Shown: positions 33,850 through 43,106 of the stretch, piece by piece
How the letters are laid out: every line of letters begins with the position of its first letter
How positions within the stretch are numbered: the stretch's first letter is position 1
Source of the DNA: Tautonia marina
GTDB lineage: Bacteria > Planctomycetota > Planctomycetia > Isosphaerales > Isosphaeraceae
Assembly: GCF_009177065.1 (NCBI RefSeq)
Contig: NZ_WEZF01000003.1
Span: 339,948-403,947 of the forward strand
Direction of reading: 5' to 3'
DNA: 64,000 nt
Notes under the pieces: generated by a model
Database searches by the model: none
What the model saw: only the letters and a program-made list of their open reading frames with translations
Told to the model about the DNA's origin: nothing
Translations under genes and position numbers: made by a program

Positions 33850-36024
33850 TCAGATGTAGACGCGGCGGTTGTAGATGTACCATTCCACCAGCACGAAGCC
33901 GAGCGCGCCCAGAGCCAGCCACCACCAGCGATCGAGGCGGGCCGGTTGCGAGGTACGGGTCCCGGCGACCTCGGTATAGCCAATCTTGATGAGGTAAGGC
34001 TCAGCCTCTCTCCCCGTCACCCCTTCGGGCGGAATCCCCCGAGGGGCAAGATTGCTTTCCCGAGCATCGAACAGGTTGACGGCAAAGACACTCTGTTCGA
34101 TCGCGTCTCCACTTTCCCAGGAAACCCGGTAGAGTCCCGGCTCGTCCGCACCGTTGAAGACAAAGGTCCCGAGATCGGAGCGGCGGACATCGCTGGAAGG
34201 TTCCCGGGGAGGGTCAATGGTAATCTCATCGACCGTCGGGGCCGCTCGAAGAACGACCGGCTGACCAGGTTGCTGCACCTGATCGCCGAGCCCCTCCTCG
34301 ACATTGCCAAGAAAGCGCAACGTGTTGTAGAGGAAGACCGGGAAGCTGAGCTTCGTGTGCCAGTCGGTGTTCAAGGCCCGCTCCTCGCCGTAGATCGAGA
34401 AGCCGACCACTGCATCGGAATACCCCTCCCGAGGCGTGATGAAGGCGATTGGCCCCTTGTCACTTTCGATAAGGGTGGTTGAGCCAGGCGGCGGCTCCAC
34501 CACGCGGGCCTCTCGGATCAATACGAGCGGCAAATCGCGGACATACTGCAACATCGGGTGGCTGATGTCCCAGTCGAGCACGATTGGCGCTTCGACCGGC
34601 CGGGCCTGCTCGAACGCCTCGCCGGGTGGCATGGCGCCGAGGTAAAGGGTATTGCCCACGGGAGGATCGCTCGGCGCCACGCGGTCGAAGACGATCAGGT
34701 CGTAGAGCCCGGCAAGCAAGGCCCGCTGAATGTCGTCGGTTTCGAGATCCTCGGGACGAATCTCGACGACCTCGGCGGCATCGCCGGCGGTCGCGGTGGT
34801 CAGGGCATTGAGCAGGTAACGATTGCCCGCCGTCACAACCAGGACGCGAGCCTGTCGGGGTCGACCAATCGCGGCATAAGCATGATTGTCCTGTTCGAGG
34901 TCATCCTGCAGGTCGAGCCGGACCTCAAGCCCCACCGGGCCAGGGTCGGGCAAGTCGAACTTGAAGGAGCGAGACCCTCGGGCAGGCAAGGAGACCTCAA
35001 TGGCGTCGATCAATCGGCCCTCGCCGATCGGTTCGTCCAGCTCGTGGCGCAGCAGGCGGGCGACCGTCTCGACGGGCTCGTCGCGGTAATTCCGCACGCG
35101 ACCGAACAGCTGGATCTGGTCGGGCCGCTCCTCGTTGCGGGCGGTTTGCAAGGCGAGAACGGCGACATTGTTCGAGGGGGGGACCGCCGGATCGGTCGTT
35201 TCCCCGTCGTTCGAGGAGGGGAGTGATTGACCCTGGGCCGGTGGTTGACCAAGGACCACGATTTCGGGAATCAGGTTGCCAAGGCTGAATCCCTCGACAT
35301 CGGGGAAACCGCCATCGGTGTACACCATGAGTCGGGGGGGTTGAACCTCGCTGGCGATCTCTCCTTCTCCGAATTGCTTCGATGGATTGGCCAAGCCGGC
35401 TGCAACCTCAAGCGCTTCTCGGAGCGAAGTCCCGGTGCGGCTGGGTGCGATGGAGGCGATCCGGTCGCGCAGCTGGCCTTTGTTACCGGTGTAGGTCGAG
35501 ATGACCCGAGCCGTGTCGGAGAACGCGATCACCATCGCCAGATCTTGCGACCCCATCGAATCGACAAGATCGAGGGCGCGGGTCTTCGCCTCGTCGAGCC
35601 GGTTCGGTTCGAGGTCGGTCGCGGACATGCTGGCGGAGGTATCAATGGCGATCACGTAGCGCTGACCGACGCGGGTACTGCCTTTCATCTGAGGCCCAAG
35701 CAGGGCGAGCAGCACGAAGAACACCGCCATCAGTTGCAGAAAGAGCAGGAGGTTTCGTCTTAAGCGCTGAAAAAGGCTGTTGACATGAAGATCCTCCATG
35801 CTCCGCTTCCAAAGAAACGTGCTGGGAACCTGGACCGGCTTTCGGCGCAGCTTGAGAAAGTAGAGCAGGATGATCGTGACCGGCACGCCGACCAGGATCG
35901 ACCAGAAGGTCGGCCCCCAGGCCGACGACCAGGGGACCGGAGGGTCGAACTGGAGGTTCAACCCTCCCAGGGGGTTCGCCTGTGCCAGCAGCAGCATCGG
36001 GCCGGTCTCCGCGATCGTCCTCAC
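33850..36024 (-). CDS. BatA/aerotolerance-type membrane protein with von Willebrand domain
   Basis: A 724-residue protein. A BatA-like N-terminus has two helices (about residues 38-57 and 90-111) flanking LKLRRKPVQVPSTFLWKRS. A von Willebrand A domain follows with metal site D128-T-S-A-S in VIAIDTSASMSATDLE. A long beta-rich region extends to about residue 690, and a C-terminal helix (WWWLALGALGFVLVEW) ends the protein. It starts at GTG 36024, overlapping the stop of the upstream DUF58 gene by four bases. It is the last gene of the minus-strand MoxR/DUF58/VWA set and may be the partner acted on by the MoxR ATPase. Confidence 0.9.
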   Translation of the reverse strand: MRTIAETGPMLLLAQANPLGGLNLQFDPPVPWSSAWGPTFWSILVGVPVTIILLYFLKLRRKPVQVPSTFLWKRSMEDLHVNSLFQRLRRNLLLFLQLMAVFFVLLALLGPQMKGSTRVGQRYVIAIDTSASMSATDLEPNRLDEAKTRALDLVDSMGSQDLAMVIAFSDTARVISTYTGNKGQLRDRIASIAPSRTGTSLREALEVAAGLANPSKQFGEGEIASEVQPPRLMVYTDGGFPDVEGFSLGNLIPEIVVLGQPPAQGQSLPSSNDGETTDPAVPPSNNVAVLALQTARNEERPDQIQLFGRVRNYRDEPVETVARLLRHELDEPIGEGRLIDAIEVSLPARGSRSFKFDLPDPGPVGLEVRLDLQDDLEQDNHAYAAIGRPRQARVLVVTAGNRYLLNALTTATAGDAAEVVEIRPEDLETDDIQRALLAGLYDLIVFDRVAPSDPPVGNTLYLGAMPPGEAFEQARPVEAPIVLDWDISHPMLQYVRDLPLVLIREARVVEPPPGSTTLIESDKGPIAFITPREGYSDAVVGFSIYGEERALNTDWHTKLSFPVFLYNTLRFLGNVEEGLGDQVQQPGQPVVLRAAPTVDEITIDPPREPSSDVRRSDLGTFVFNGADEPGLYRVSWESGDAIEQSVFAVNLFDARESNLAPRGIPPEGVTGREAEPYLIKIGYTEVAGTRTSQPARLDRWWWLALGALGFVLVEWYIYNRRVYI

Positions 36025-36914
36025 TTGACGAGCCCTCGCTCGCGCAAGTAATTCAGGATCAGCTTATCGAAAGGGGCGTGATTGGTCGTGAAGATATGCG
36101 AGACGCCGCGTCGGGTACACCATTCGCGGAAGCCGCCGACGTAGGCATCGAGCGTTTCCTTGTACCGCTTCAGGAGCGGGGCGCTGACGGTGATCTCGGC
36201 CTCGTCGTCATCCTCGCAATCGACGAGGCGGAGGTCACCGGTCAACTCGGGCTCAACCTCTTCGCGGCTGAGGACCTGAACGGCATAGATGTCCATGTTG
36301 CGAGCGATCAGGTAACGCAACGCGTCTTCATAACCACGTTTATCCATGAAGTCGGAGATGACGACGACAATCCCCTTGCCAGGGTGCTTGATGGCGAAGG
36401 AGCGCGCGGCGGCGGTCAGATCGCTGCCGCCGTGGGCCTGGAGCTGATCCAGATACTGCACCACGCGCCACATTTGCGATCGGCCCCGGACGCTGGAAAG
36501 CCCCGGTTCAAGGGTGCTGCTAAACGAGTCGATCACGATCCGGTCGTGGTTGACCAGGCCGATGAACGAGAGAGCCGCAGCGACCTGCTTGGCATAGTGC
36601 AGCTTGGTCGGGTCGCCAAAGTCCATCGAAAGGCTTGTATCCACAAGCGTGTAGAAATGAAGGTCTTCTTCTTCCAGAAAGAGCTTCAGGAACAGCTTGT
36701 CGAGCCTGCCGTACACGTTCCAGTCGATGTGACGAAGGTCATCGCCGACGGAATAATTCCGGTGATCGGCAAATTCAACCGACGAGCCGCGTCGCTTGCT
36801 CCGGCGCTCGCCTTTCATGCGGCCGACGAAGATTTTCCGGCTGATCAGTTCGAGTTGCTCCAGCTTCGTGAGGAACTCGGGATCGAGCAGCGGAGAGGGA
36901 GTCGCGGTGGACAT
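36021..36914 (-). CDS. DUF58 domain-containing protein
   Basis: A 297-residue soluble DUF58 protein. The signature ADHRNYSVGDDLRHIDWN is at residues 49-66. A von Willebrand-like segment follows with D92-T-S-L-S in VDTSLSMDF, so it probably binds a metal in the same way as VWA proteins. The start at 36914 (MSTATPS) is preferred over 36929 because AAGG lies nine bases upstream. Its stop overlaps the GTG of the next gene (GTGA), implying coupling. In such operons this protein is proposed to work with MoxR; its role is not proven. Confidence 0.92.
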   Translation of the reverse strand: MSTATPSPLLDPEFLTKLEQLELISRKIFVGRMKGERRSKRRGSSVEFADHRNYSVGDDLRHIDWNVYGRLDKLFLKLFLEEEDLHFYTLVDTSLSMDFGDPTKLHYAKQVAAALSFIGLVNHDRIVIDSFSSTLEPGLSSVRGRSQMWRVVQYLDQLQAHGGSDLTAAARSFAIKHPGKGIVVVISDFMDKRGYEDALRYLIARNMDIYAVQVLSREEVEPELTGDLRLVDCEDDDEAEITVSAPLLKRYKETLDAYVGGFREWCTRRGVSHIFTTNHAPFDKLILNYLRERGLVK

Positions 36915-36974
36915 GGGGTCGGCCTTCATTCACAGAGAATCATCGTCGAACGCCACACGCGGGACGAGGGATGC

Positions 36975-37346
36975 TCACGCCGCGATATCCGTCAACACGA
37001 ACAACCCGATCATGAGCGCCGCCGACAGTCCCAGGCCGACAATCCAGGGCACCAGTGCCGCCAGGATGATGACCACGCGTTGCCAGGTCTGGTCGGTGGG
37101 CCTCCGACTGAGAAAGCCGAGTGCCGTGTACCAGCTCTCCAGGACCACCAGCGACCCGCCGATCAGAACGAGAATGCCCAGCAACACCTCGAACAGGAAC
37201 GCCACCACCGCACCGACCAGCACCAACCCCCCGAGCACGAGCAAGCACGCCAGGTCCCCCCGGGTGAAGGTGAGCGGCTCGTTCCTCGGCGGCAACCAGG
37301 ACGTGCCGGACGGAGGAGGGTCGTAGATGTCGTGCTGACTGGTCAT
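36975..37346 (-). CDS. small integral membrane protein in the MoxR/VWA operon
   Basis: A 123-residue protein with about three transmembrane helices (roughly residues 31-52, 53-70 and 88-120) after a polar, Pro-rich N-terminus. No named domain is recognised. It lies 60 bases before the DUF58 gene and 49 bases after the MoxR gene on the same strand, so it is very likely co-transcribed. The ribosome site is weak. It may scaffold the membrane parts of the VWA system; that is inference from position. Confidence 0.72.
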   Translation of the reverse strand: MTSQHDIYDPPPSGTSWLPPRNEPLTFTRGDLACLLVLGGLVLVGAVVAFLFEVLLGILVLIGGSLVVLESWYTALGFLSRRPTDQTWQRVVIILAALVPWIVGLGLSAALMIGLFVLTDIAA

Positions 37347-37395
37347 GGAAGCAGCATCACGAAGGGAAGGGGTGAGGGGAAGCCCTCAGCGTCGA

Positions 37396-38421
37396 TCAGG
37401 CGGCGACCGGGTCTTCGGCCTTCTCGGAGACGGCCCCAAGGACCTTCAAGAGCAATTCATCGGTGTCAATCCCTTCGGCCTGGGCCTCGAAGTTGAGCAA
37501 GACCCGATGGCGGAGGCTCGGCAGGTAGACGCGGCGAATATCCTCGAAGCTGACATTATAGCGCCCGTCGAGCAAGGCGCGGACCTTGGCGGCGAGGACA
37601 AGGGTTTGCACCCCTCTCGGGCTGGTCCCCCAGCGGATATAACGATTGGTCACATCGACGGCGAATGGTCCTTCGGGATGAGTCGCCAGGGCCAGCCGAA
37701 TGGCGTAGTCCTGCACGTGAGGGGCAATCAGGACCTCTCGCACGAGGGCCTGGCATTGCATCAAGGTGTCACCATCAATCACTTTTTCGGCGTGAGGCGT
37801 TTCACCTCGGGTCGTTCGGTCGAGGATCGTGGCCAGTTCTTCTCGCGTCGAGTAGCCCACGACGAGCTTGAACAGGAAGCGGTCGAGCTGAGCCTCGGGC
37901 AAGGGGTAAGTGCCTTCCTGCTCGATGGGGTTTTGCGTGGCGAGCACGAAGAACGGTTGCTTCAAGGTGTGGATCGTGCCGCCGACGGTGACCGATTTCT
38001 CCTGCATGGCTTCGAGCAGGGCCGACTGGGTCTTGGGAGTCGCGCGGTTGATCTCGTCGGCCAGGATGATCTGGGAGAAGATCGGCCCGCGCTGGAATTC
38101 GAACATGCGGCGGCCGTCGGGCGTTTCCATCACCACATTCGTGCCGAGGATGTCGGCCGGCATCAGGTCGGGGGTGAACTGAATGCGGTTGAAGTCGAGC
38201 GAAACGGCGTCGGCCAGGGTCCGCACGAGCAGGGTCTTGCCCAGGCCCGGCACCCCTTCGAGCAGGGCATGACCTCCGACGAACAGGCACGTCAACACGC
38301 CATGAACAATCTCGTCATGCCCGACAATGACCTTGCCAATCTCGTCCTTGACGCGGCGGTAGGCCAGGCGGAAGGCATCGGCTCGGGCTTCCATCGAGTC
38401 GTTCGTTGCGGTGTCGCTCAT
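37396..38421 (-). CDS. MoxR-family AAA+ ATPase (second copy)
   Basis: A 341-residue AAA+ ATPase of the MoxR/APE2220 type. Walker A is GLGKT (residues 59-63) in EGVPGLGKTLL. Walker B is ILADEIN (D122, E123). Sensor 1 is in ATQNPIEQEGTYPLPEAQLDRF, and a lid domain follows. The start at 38421 (MSDTATND) removes 14 upstream codons outside the conserved region. It is probably the energy-using chaperone for the DUF58 and VWA proteins encoded downstream. It differs from the MoxR at 6337-7314 by a longer C-terminal region and its neighbours. Confidence 0.94.
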   Translation of the reverse strand: MSDTATNDSMEARADAFRLAYRRVKDEIGKVIVGHDEIVHGVLTCLFVGGHALLEGVPGLGKTLLVRTLADAVSLDFNRIQFTPDLMPADILGTNVVMETPDGRRMFEFQRGPIFSQIILADEINRATPKTQSALLEAMQEKSVTVGGTIHTLKQPFFVLATQNPIEQEGTYPLPEAQLDRFLFKLVVGYSTREELATILDRTTRGETPHAEKVIDGDTLMQCQALVREVLIAPHVQDYAIRLALATHPEGPFAVDVTNRYIRWGTSPRGVQTLVLAAKVRALLDGRYNVSFEDIRRVYLPSLRHRVLLNFEAQAEGIDTDELLLKVLGAVSEKAEDPVAA

Positions 38422-38502
38422 GGTGCGGTTCCGGTTGCAGGATCGTGCGAGGTGGAGAAACAATGACCGGAGAAATGGGTCGGTGTCGCGAAGGGAGCCA
38501 GC

Positions 38503-41500
38503 TCAGGAGGATCGTCCCGAGGGGTTGTCCTTGTCCTGGTCGCGTTCTTCCCAGACCTTCTTCTTGGCCTTGAGAAGGCGATTGGTGTACGACTCCTCGC
38601 CGGGCTTCTGCGTTGGTGCATCAGCGCCGAGTCCGCCGCCGGGACGCGACTCGGGAGCCGAGCGGGGTCGATCACCGGCCCGATCAGCCGCCGAGCCAGG
38701 AGCGGCCGTCGGGCTGCCGGTCGGCGGGGGAACGGCGGGAGCTTCGAACCGGGTGGCTCCGCGCGAGCGGTCGATCTGCTGGCCGACCTCCAGCTTTCGG
38801 CTCTTGAGCTTCTCGATGTATTCCTCTCGCGGGGCGACCTCCTTGCCGCGCAGGGTTTTCAAGGCATCGGCAACATTCCGTCGCATCCGAGCAAAATCGG
38901 GGGCAATCCGCCGGACACCCACATCTCCCACGAAGAGAAGCGCCGCGCTGAACAGCATCCAGTGCCAGATCGGCCGATAGCTACGCGGGGGCTGAACGTT
39001 CGGATCGCGCCGGAAGACATCGGCCCGCGCGGCGGTTCGCTCGCCGCTGAGGCGGCCGTCGGGGTTGGTTGCCCACGAGAAGACCTCGCCTCCAGTCGCA
39101 TCGGCGAGGCTTTCGAGCAGAACGGGGTTCGAACGGAGATCGCGGTACTCATCCGAGTACGGGACAGACAGACCAGTGGTGCGAATTCCCTGCGTCCCGT
39201 CGGGGCCTCGATACCCGAGGGTCACGAAGTAGTTTCCCCGAGCCTCGGCGTTCTCGATCGTCCCTTCGTACTTGCCGGGGGCCACCTGGACCAGCTCGAC
39301 CGATTCGCCCGGGGCGTCGAGCTGGCGATTCGGGCGATTGACGATTCCCTGGAACTGGAGGAAGTTGAGGAAGTCGTTCTCCGCGTCGACGGCATCGACC
39401 ACCACCTTGATCCGCCCTTCCTCACGACGAAGCGCGACGTTCAGGTTGCCGCGATCCACGGGCCGGAGCGCCCAGCGGACCACCTGCGACCAGAAGGCCG
39501 AGTAATTCTCCCAGCCCGCCCACTGCGTCGCCCACTTCTGTCCGGCGTCGGACGTGAACGCCACGGCGCGGCCGAGGCCGTAATTCCAGTGGGCCAGCAC
39601 CGGGTTGAGCTGCCCCGCCGGGTTCGGCGAGACGATGGGTACCTCGACCAGTTCGTTTTCCTTCACGCTGCTGAGGACCAGGCCGCTGATCGGCGGCAGG
39701 TCTTGCGGCAGGCCGAGCAACGGCTCGCTTTGGTAGACCATCGTCGGATTCCAGGCCGGGGGAGGGCCTTCATAGATCAACGGACGAGAGATCAAGCGTG
39801 CTTCTTTCTGGTAAATCCGGGGCAAGGCCTTCGGATTCGTCACGTTGTAGAAGCGGCCGTTGGTGGCCTCGGCAAGCTGTTGCATGACCTGGAGCGACCG
39901 CAGGTCGTTGCCGTGCGCGGCGGTCAGGACGGTCGTGACGGTGATCTTCGCGGCCTTGAGCTGGTTGACGACCTGGGCCGTCGGTGCCGCCGGGTCGCCG
40001 TCGGAGATGACGACGATGTGCTTGGACATCGCGTCGGTCTTCTGACGCAGGCCGCGCAGCGACATGACGAGCAAGGGGTTGAAGTCCGGGGCATCGCCGG
40101 GGGTCATGCGGTCGATCGCCCGGAGCATCGCCGGCTTCGACGGGCCGATCTCGCGGAGGGTGAAGAGCCAGGCCTCCTGGCCGGACCAGTAGGTCAGGCC
40201 CGCGTAGTCGTAGCTGGAGAGGGTCTTGAGCGCCTCCTGGGCGACGACGGCCTGCCAGTAGTTCCCCTCGGGGATCTCGCTGGCGTGCATGACCATCACC
40301 ATCGCCGCCTTCCCCTTGACCTTCAGGGAGGGGATTTGCATGTCGACCGGCAAGGCTTTTTCGATGGGAGTGTTCATCCAGCCGCCGGCGCCGAACGACC
40401 GGTCGCCGCCGACCATGATCAGGCCGATCCCCTGGTCCTCCACGGCGGTGGCGATCAGGTCTTGCTGCTGGTCGGTGAAGGCGTCCTTGGGAACGTTGGC
40501 GAGGATGATGGCGTCGTATTTCTGAAGCTCGGCCAGGTCGGTCGGCAGCGGGTCGCCGCCAACGAGGCCTGCGCCAGTCACATCTCCGGCGGCCAGAGAC
40601 GTGACGGCCAGCTCCTTCGATCGCAGGGCCTCGACCAGGGATTCATGCTCATTTGCCGTGCCTTCGATGAGGAGCACATTGGCCTCACCCCGGTACTGGG
40701 TAAAGGCCTCGGCCATGTTGTTCATGGCCCGGTCGGCCCGATAGCCGCGACGAAGATCTTCCTCAGGGATGAACTGCGCGAGATACGTGTAAAAGTTGGG
40801 ATCAGTGATGTCTTGCTTGATCCGGAAGACGTTCACCCCTCGCTGGAGTTCGACATCATCGAGGGTATCAATCGGAATCGTTGAGTTGTCGGCCTCTTGA
40901 TACACTTCCAATCGTCCCCGTGCCGGAGCCGAGGCGCGGACGACGACGTTGATGTTGACCGTCTCCCCTTTCTTCACGTCGGGGGGCAGGGCGATCTTCT
41001 CGACCAGGACCTCGCGGTCATACAGGTAATCGACCGGCAAGACGTCGATCTGCACGTCGAGTCCGGCGGCGGCCAACGCCTGCTCGTAGGCCGTGCCTCG
41101 GTTCTCGTTGCCGTCGGAAACGACGACGATCCGACGGGCCGAATCATCGGGGAAGGTCGCCAGCGCGAGCTTCAGCGCCGAGCCGAGGTCGGTGTACTCG
41201 GTGTCGATCGTGCTCTGGATGCCGGTCAACGTCTCGGTATACGGGGCAGGGGGGCTCTCGACCTTCGACTCCTTGCCGAAGACGACCACGCCGGCCCGGT
41301 CGCCGGGCCGCTGATGCTGACTGATCGCCCGGTTGATGAATTCCAGCATTGGCCCCTGAAGGTCGCCGGGAATCGACCGCGAGGCGTCGAGCAGGAAGAT
41401 GGTCGTCAGCGATTCATTCCGGCGTACCAGTTGCGGATCGGCCAACGCAAGGGCCAGCAGGGTGACGACACTCCCCCGCAACAGAATGGCGATCCCCCGA

Positions 41501-41628
41501 CGCACTGACCCCAGACCCGCCAGACTCCTCGTGCTGAGCAAAACGAGCGGCGGCAGCAAGACGGGGATCAAGAGCAACCACCAGGGCTCCAGAAAGGTGA
41601 GCCGGAGCGTCCCGAGGCTGTCGAGCAT
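38503..41628 (-). CDS. large membrane VWA protein with glutamine amidotransferase-like domain
   Basis: A 1,041-residue protein. Two N-terminal helices (about residues 14-32 and 46-63) are followed by a von Willebrand A domain with D81-A-S-R-S in FLLDASRSIPG. A middle region contains a GATase1-like fold (LLIEGTANEHESLVEALRS, YDAIILANVPKD, GIGLIMVGGDRSFGAGGW) and a second VWA-like part (IVVISDGDPAAPTAQVV). A C-terminal helix precedes a long charged, Pro-rich tail. The start at 41628 (MLDSLG) is chosen because LRLTFLEPWWLLL is a common BatA-type start. It is the first gene before MoxR and is co-directional with the operon. Such large VWA proteins are typical of planctomycetes; function unknown. 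Confidence 0.88.
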   Translation of the reverse strand: MLDSLGTLRLTFLEPWWLLLIPVLLPPLVLLSTRSLAGLGSVRRGIAILLRGSVVTLLALALADPQLVRRNESLTTIFLLDASRSIPGDLQGPMLEFINRAISQHQRPGDRAGVVVFGKESKVESPPAPYTETLTGIQSTIDTEYTDLGSALKLALATFPDDSARRIVVVSDGNENRGTAYEQALAAAGLDVQIDVLPVDYLYDREVLVEKIALPPDVKKGETVNINVVVRASAPARGRLEVYQEADNSTIPIDTLDDVELQRGVNVFRIKQDITDPNFYTYLAQFIPEEDLRRGYRADRAMNNMAEAFTQYRGEANVLLIEGTANEHESLVEALRSKELAVTSLAAGDVTGAGLVGGDPLPTDLAELQKYDAIILANVPKDAFTDQQQDLIATAVEDQGIGLIMVGGDRSFGAGGWMNTPIEKALPVDMQIPSLKVKGKAAMVMVMHASEIPEGNYWQAVVAQEALKTLSSYDYAGLTYWSGQEAWLFTLREIGPSKPAMLRAIDRMTPGDAPDFNPLLVMSLRGLRQKTDAMSKHIVVISDGDPAAPTAQVVNQLKAAKITVTTVLTAAHGNDLRSLQVMQQLAEATNGRFYNVTNPKALPRIYQKEARLISRPLIYEGPPPAWNPTMVYQSEPLLGLPQDLPPISGLVLSSVKENELVEVPIVSPNPAGQLNPVLAHWNYGLGRAVAFTSDAGQKWATQWAGWENYSAFWSQVVRWALRPVDRGNLNVALRREEGRIKVVVDAVDAENDFLNFLQFQGIVNRPNRQLDAPGESVELVQVAPGKYEGTIENAEARGNYFVTLGYRGPDGTQGIRTTGLSVPYSDEYRDLRSNPVLLESLADATGGEVFSWATNPDGRLSGERTAARADVFRRDPNVQPPRSYRPIWHWMLFSAALLFVGDVGVRRIAPDFARMRRNVADALKTLRGKEVAPREEYIEKLKSRKLEVGQQIDRSRGATRFEAPAVPPPTGSPTAAPGSAADRAGDRPRSAPESRPGGGLGADAPTQKPGEESYTNRLLKAKKKVWEERDQDKDNPSGRSS

Positions 41629-41694
41629 GGCAAGAGATCCTCTGTCGTCATCCCGGCCGGGCAGTCCAGTCACTTGGGGCTGATCGCTGCGGAA

Positions 41695-42621
41695 TCAGAA
41701 CCGGAACCGCTGGACACGATGGTTGTTCGAGTCGATCACCGAGACAGCTCCCTGGCTGTCGATCGCCAGCGCCCACGGGTTGTTCAGGTCTCCGGGGCCT
41801 CGACCGGGGCGTCCCCAGGTGCCAAGGCTCTGGCCGTCTCGGGTGAACTTCTGGACGCGGCAGTTCGCATACTCACAGACTGCCAGATGGCCATCCGGCC
41901 CAATTGCCACATCGTAGGCGTAGTTGATCTGGCCCGGCTCGGAACCTCGGGAACCCCAGAGGTCGATCAACTCTCCCTGGGTGTCGAAGATCTGGATGCG
42001 ATGGTTGCAGGCGTCGGCGACGTAAAGGCGATCGTCCTCGTCGATGTCGAGCGCCGCGGGTCGGACAAACTGACCGGGGCGGTGCCCATGCCCCCCCCAC
42101 TGTCTAAGCCATTCTCCATCAGGAGAGAAGACCTGGATGCGGTCGTTTTCGCCGTACTCGCTGACGTAGAAGCAGCCGTCGCGGTCGATCACCACGTCAG
42201 TCGGATAGTCGAACCGGCCGGGGGTCGATCCCTGAATCCCGTCGCCGATCTGAAACAGGAGCGACCCGTACCGATCATACACCAGGATACGGTAGAAATG
42301 GGTATCGGCCACCAGGACGCGCCCCAGGCGATCGACCGTCAATCCACTCGGGCCGTCGATATTCAGGTCTGGGGTCCGCCAGTGTCGCAAAAAGGTGCCG
42401 TCTCGATCGAAGACCTGGATACGGTCGGTCAGGTCGGCGATGTAGAGAAGATCGTCGGCATCAAAAGCGGCCACCCGAGGCTTTTGCAGCCAGCCGGGCT
42501 TGGTTCCGTGAATCCCCCAGACCGTTTCCGCGTACGATTCTCGACCGAGATTGCACCCCGAGCCCCAGCACGTCGCCGACGAGGCCAGCAGGCCCCCCAG
42601 AAATCGGCGTCGCGACGGCAT
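41695..42621 (-). CDS. exported NHL-repeat beta-propeller protein
   Basis: A 308-residue exported protein. The N-terminus SRRRFLGGLLASSATC contains a twin-arginine-like pattern and a possible lipobox Cys at residue 18 or 23. The rest is about six NHL repeats with the recurring elements GPSGLTVDRLGRVLVAD, YPTDVVIDRDGCFYVSE, RPAALDIDEDDRLYVAD and NPWALAIDSQGAVSVID, alternating with IQVF or VQKF strands. Such propellers commonly bind proteins or sugars. GAGGA six bases upstream supports the ATG. It precedes the VWA operon on the same strand (66 bases to the next gene) and may be part of it. Confidence 0.9.
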   Translation of the reverse strand: MPSRRRFLGGLLASSATCWGSGCNLGRESYAETVWGIHGTKPGWLQKPRVAAFDADDLLYIADLTDRIQVFDRDGTFLRHWRTPDLNIDGPSGLTVDRLGRVLVADTHFYRILVYDRYGSLLFQIGDGIQGSTPGRFDYPTDVVIDRDGCFYVSEYGENDRIQVFSPDGEWLRQWGGHGHRPGQFVRPAALDIDEDDRLYVADACNHRIQIFDTQGELIDLWGSRGSEPGQINYAYDVAIGPDGHLAVCEYANCRVQKFTRDGQSLGTWGRPGRGPGDLNNPWALAIDSQGAVSVIDSNNHRVQRFRF

Positions 42622-42755
42622 GGCGTCCTCTGAGCAAGGAACTTGTTAGCGAAGGGATCGACTCTTCTCTACGATACCCAGACAACCGTCGGATCAGCAA
42701 CTCCGAAGGGTTTCGTTCGCTGAGAAAACCGGATCGACCAAAGGGAGCAAGGCTG

Positions 42756-43064
42756 GTGCGGAGATCGGTGGCCGTCTGTCGATTCGAGGACGTTCCCGAA
42801 GGCCGGGGGCGGGTGGTCCGTCTTGAGGATCGGGTCATCGCGGTGTTCCGGGACGGCGATCGGATCGTCGCGCTGGACGATCGTTGCCCGCATGCCGGGG
42901 CCTCGCTTGGGAACGGCTGGATCGAGGAAGGGGCGGTTGTCTGCCCCTTGCACCGCTGGCGATTCTCCCTGATTGACGGCCGATGCCTGGGAGTCGAAGG
43001 AGGCGAGGGGGTCCCTCGCCTCCCGGTCGAGGTCCGCGAGGGTTGGGTCTGGTTGACCGGTTGA
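42756..43064 (+). CDS. Rieske [2Fe-2S] ferredoxin-like protein
   Basis: A 102-residue stand-alone Rieske protein. Both cluster motifs are intact: C44-x-H46 in DDRCPHAGASLGNG and C63-x-x-H66 in VVCPLHRWRFSL. The fold and length match small ferredoxins such as the nitrite reductase small subunit or biphenyl dioxygenase ferredoxin. The initiator is GTG 42756 with AAGGGAG about eight bases upstream. No reductase or oxygenase gene is adjacent, so its electron partner is unknown. Confidence 0.92.
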   Translation: MRRSVAVCRFEDVPEGRGRVVRLEDRVIAVFRDGDRIVALDDRCPHAGASLGNGWIEEGAVVCPLHRWRFSLIDGRCLGVEGGEGVPRLPVEVREGWVWLTG

Positions 43065-43106
43065 TCGCCGCTTGGGTTCGGCGGCTTCGACGGGATTCGC
43101 CGCGGT

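Noticed and set aside
38962..40884. A 640-residue plus-strand frame
   Set aside because: Antisense to the large VWA protein; no recognisable domain.
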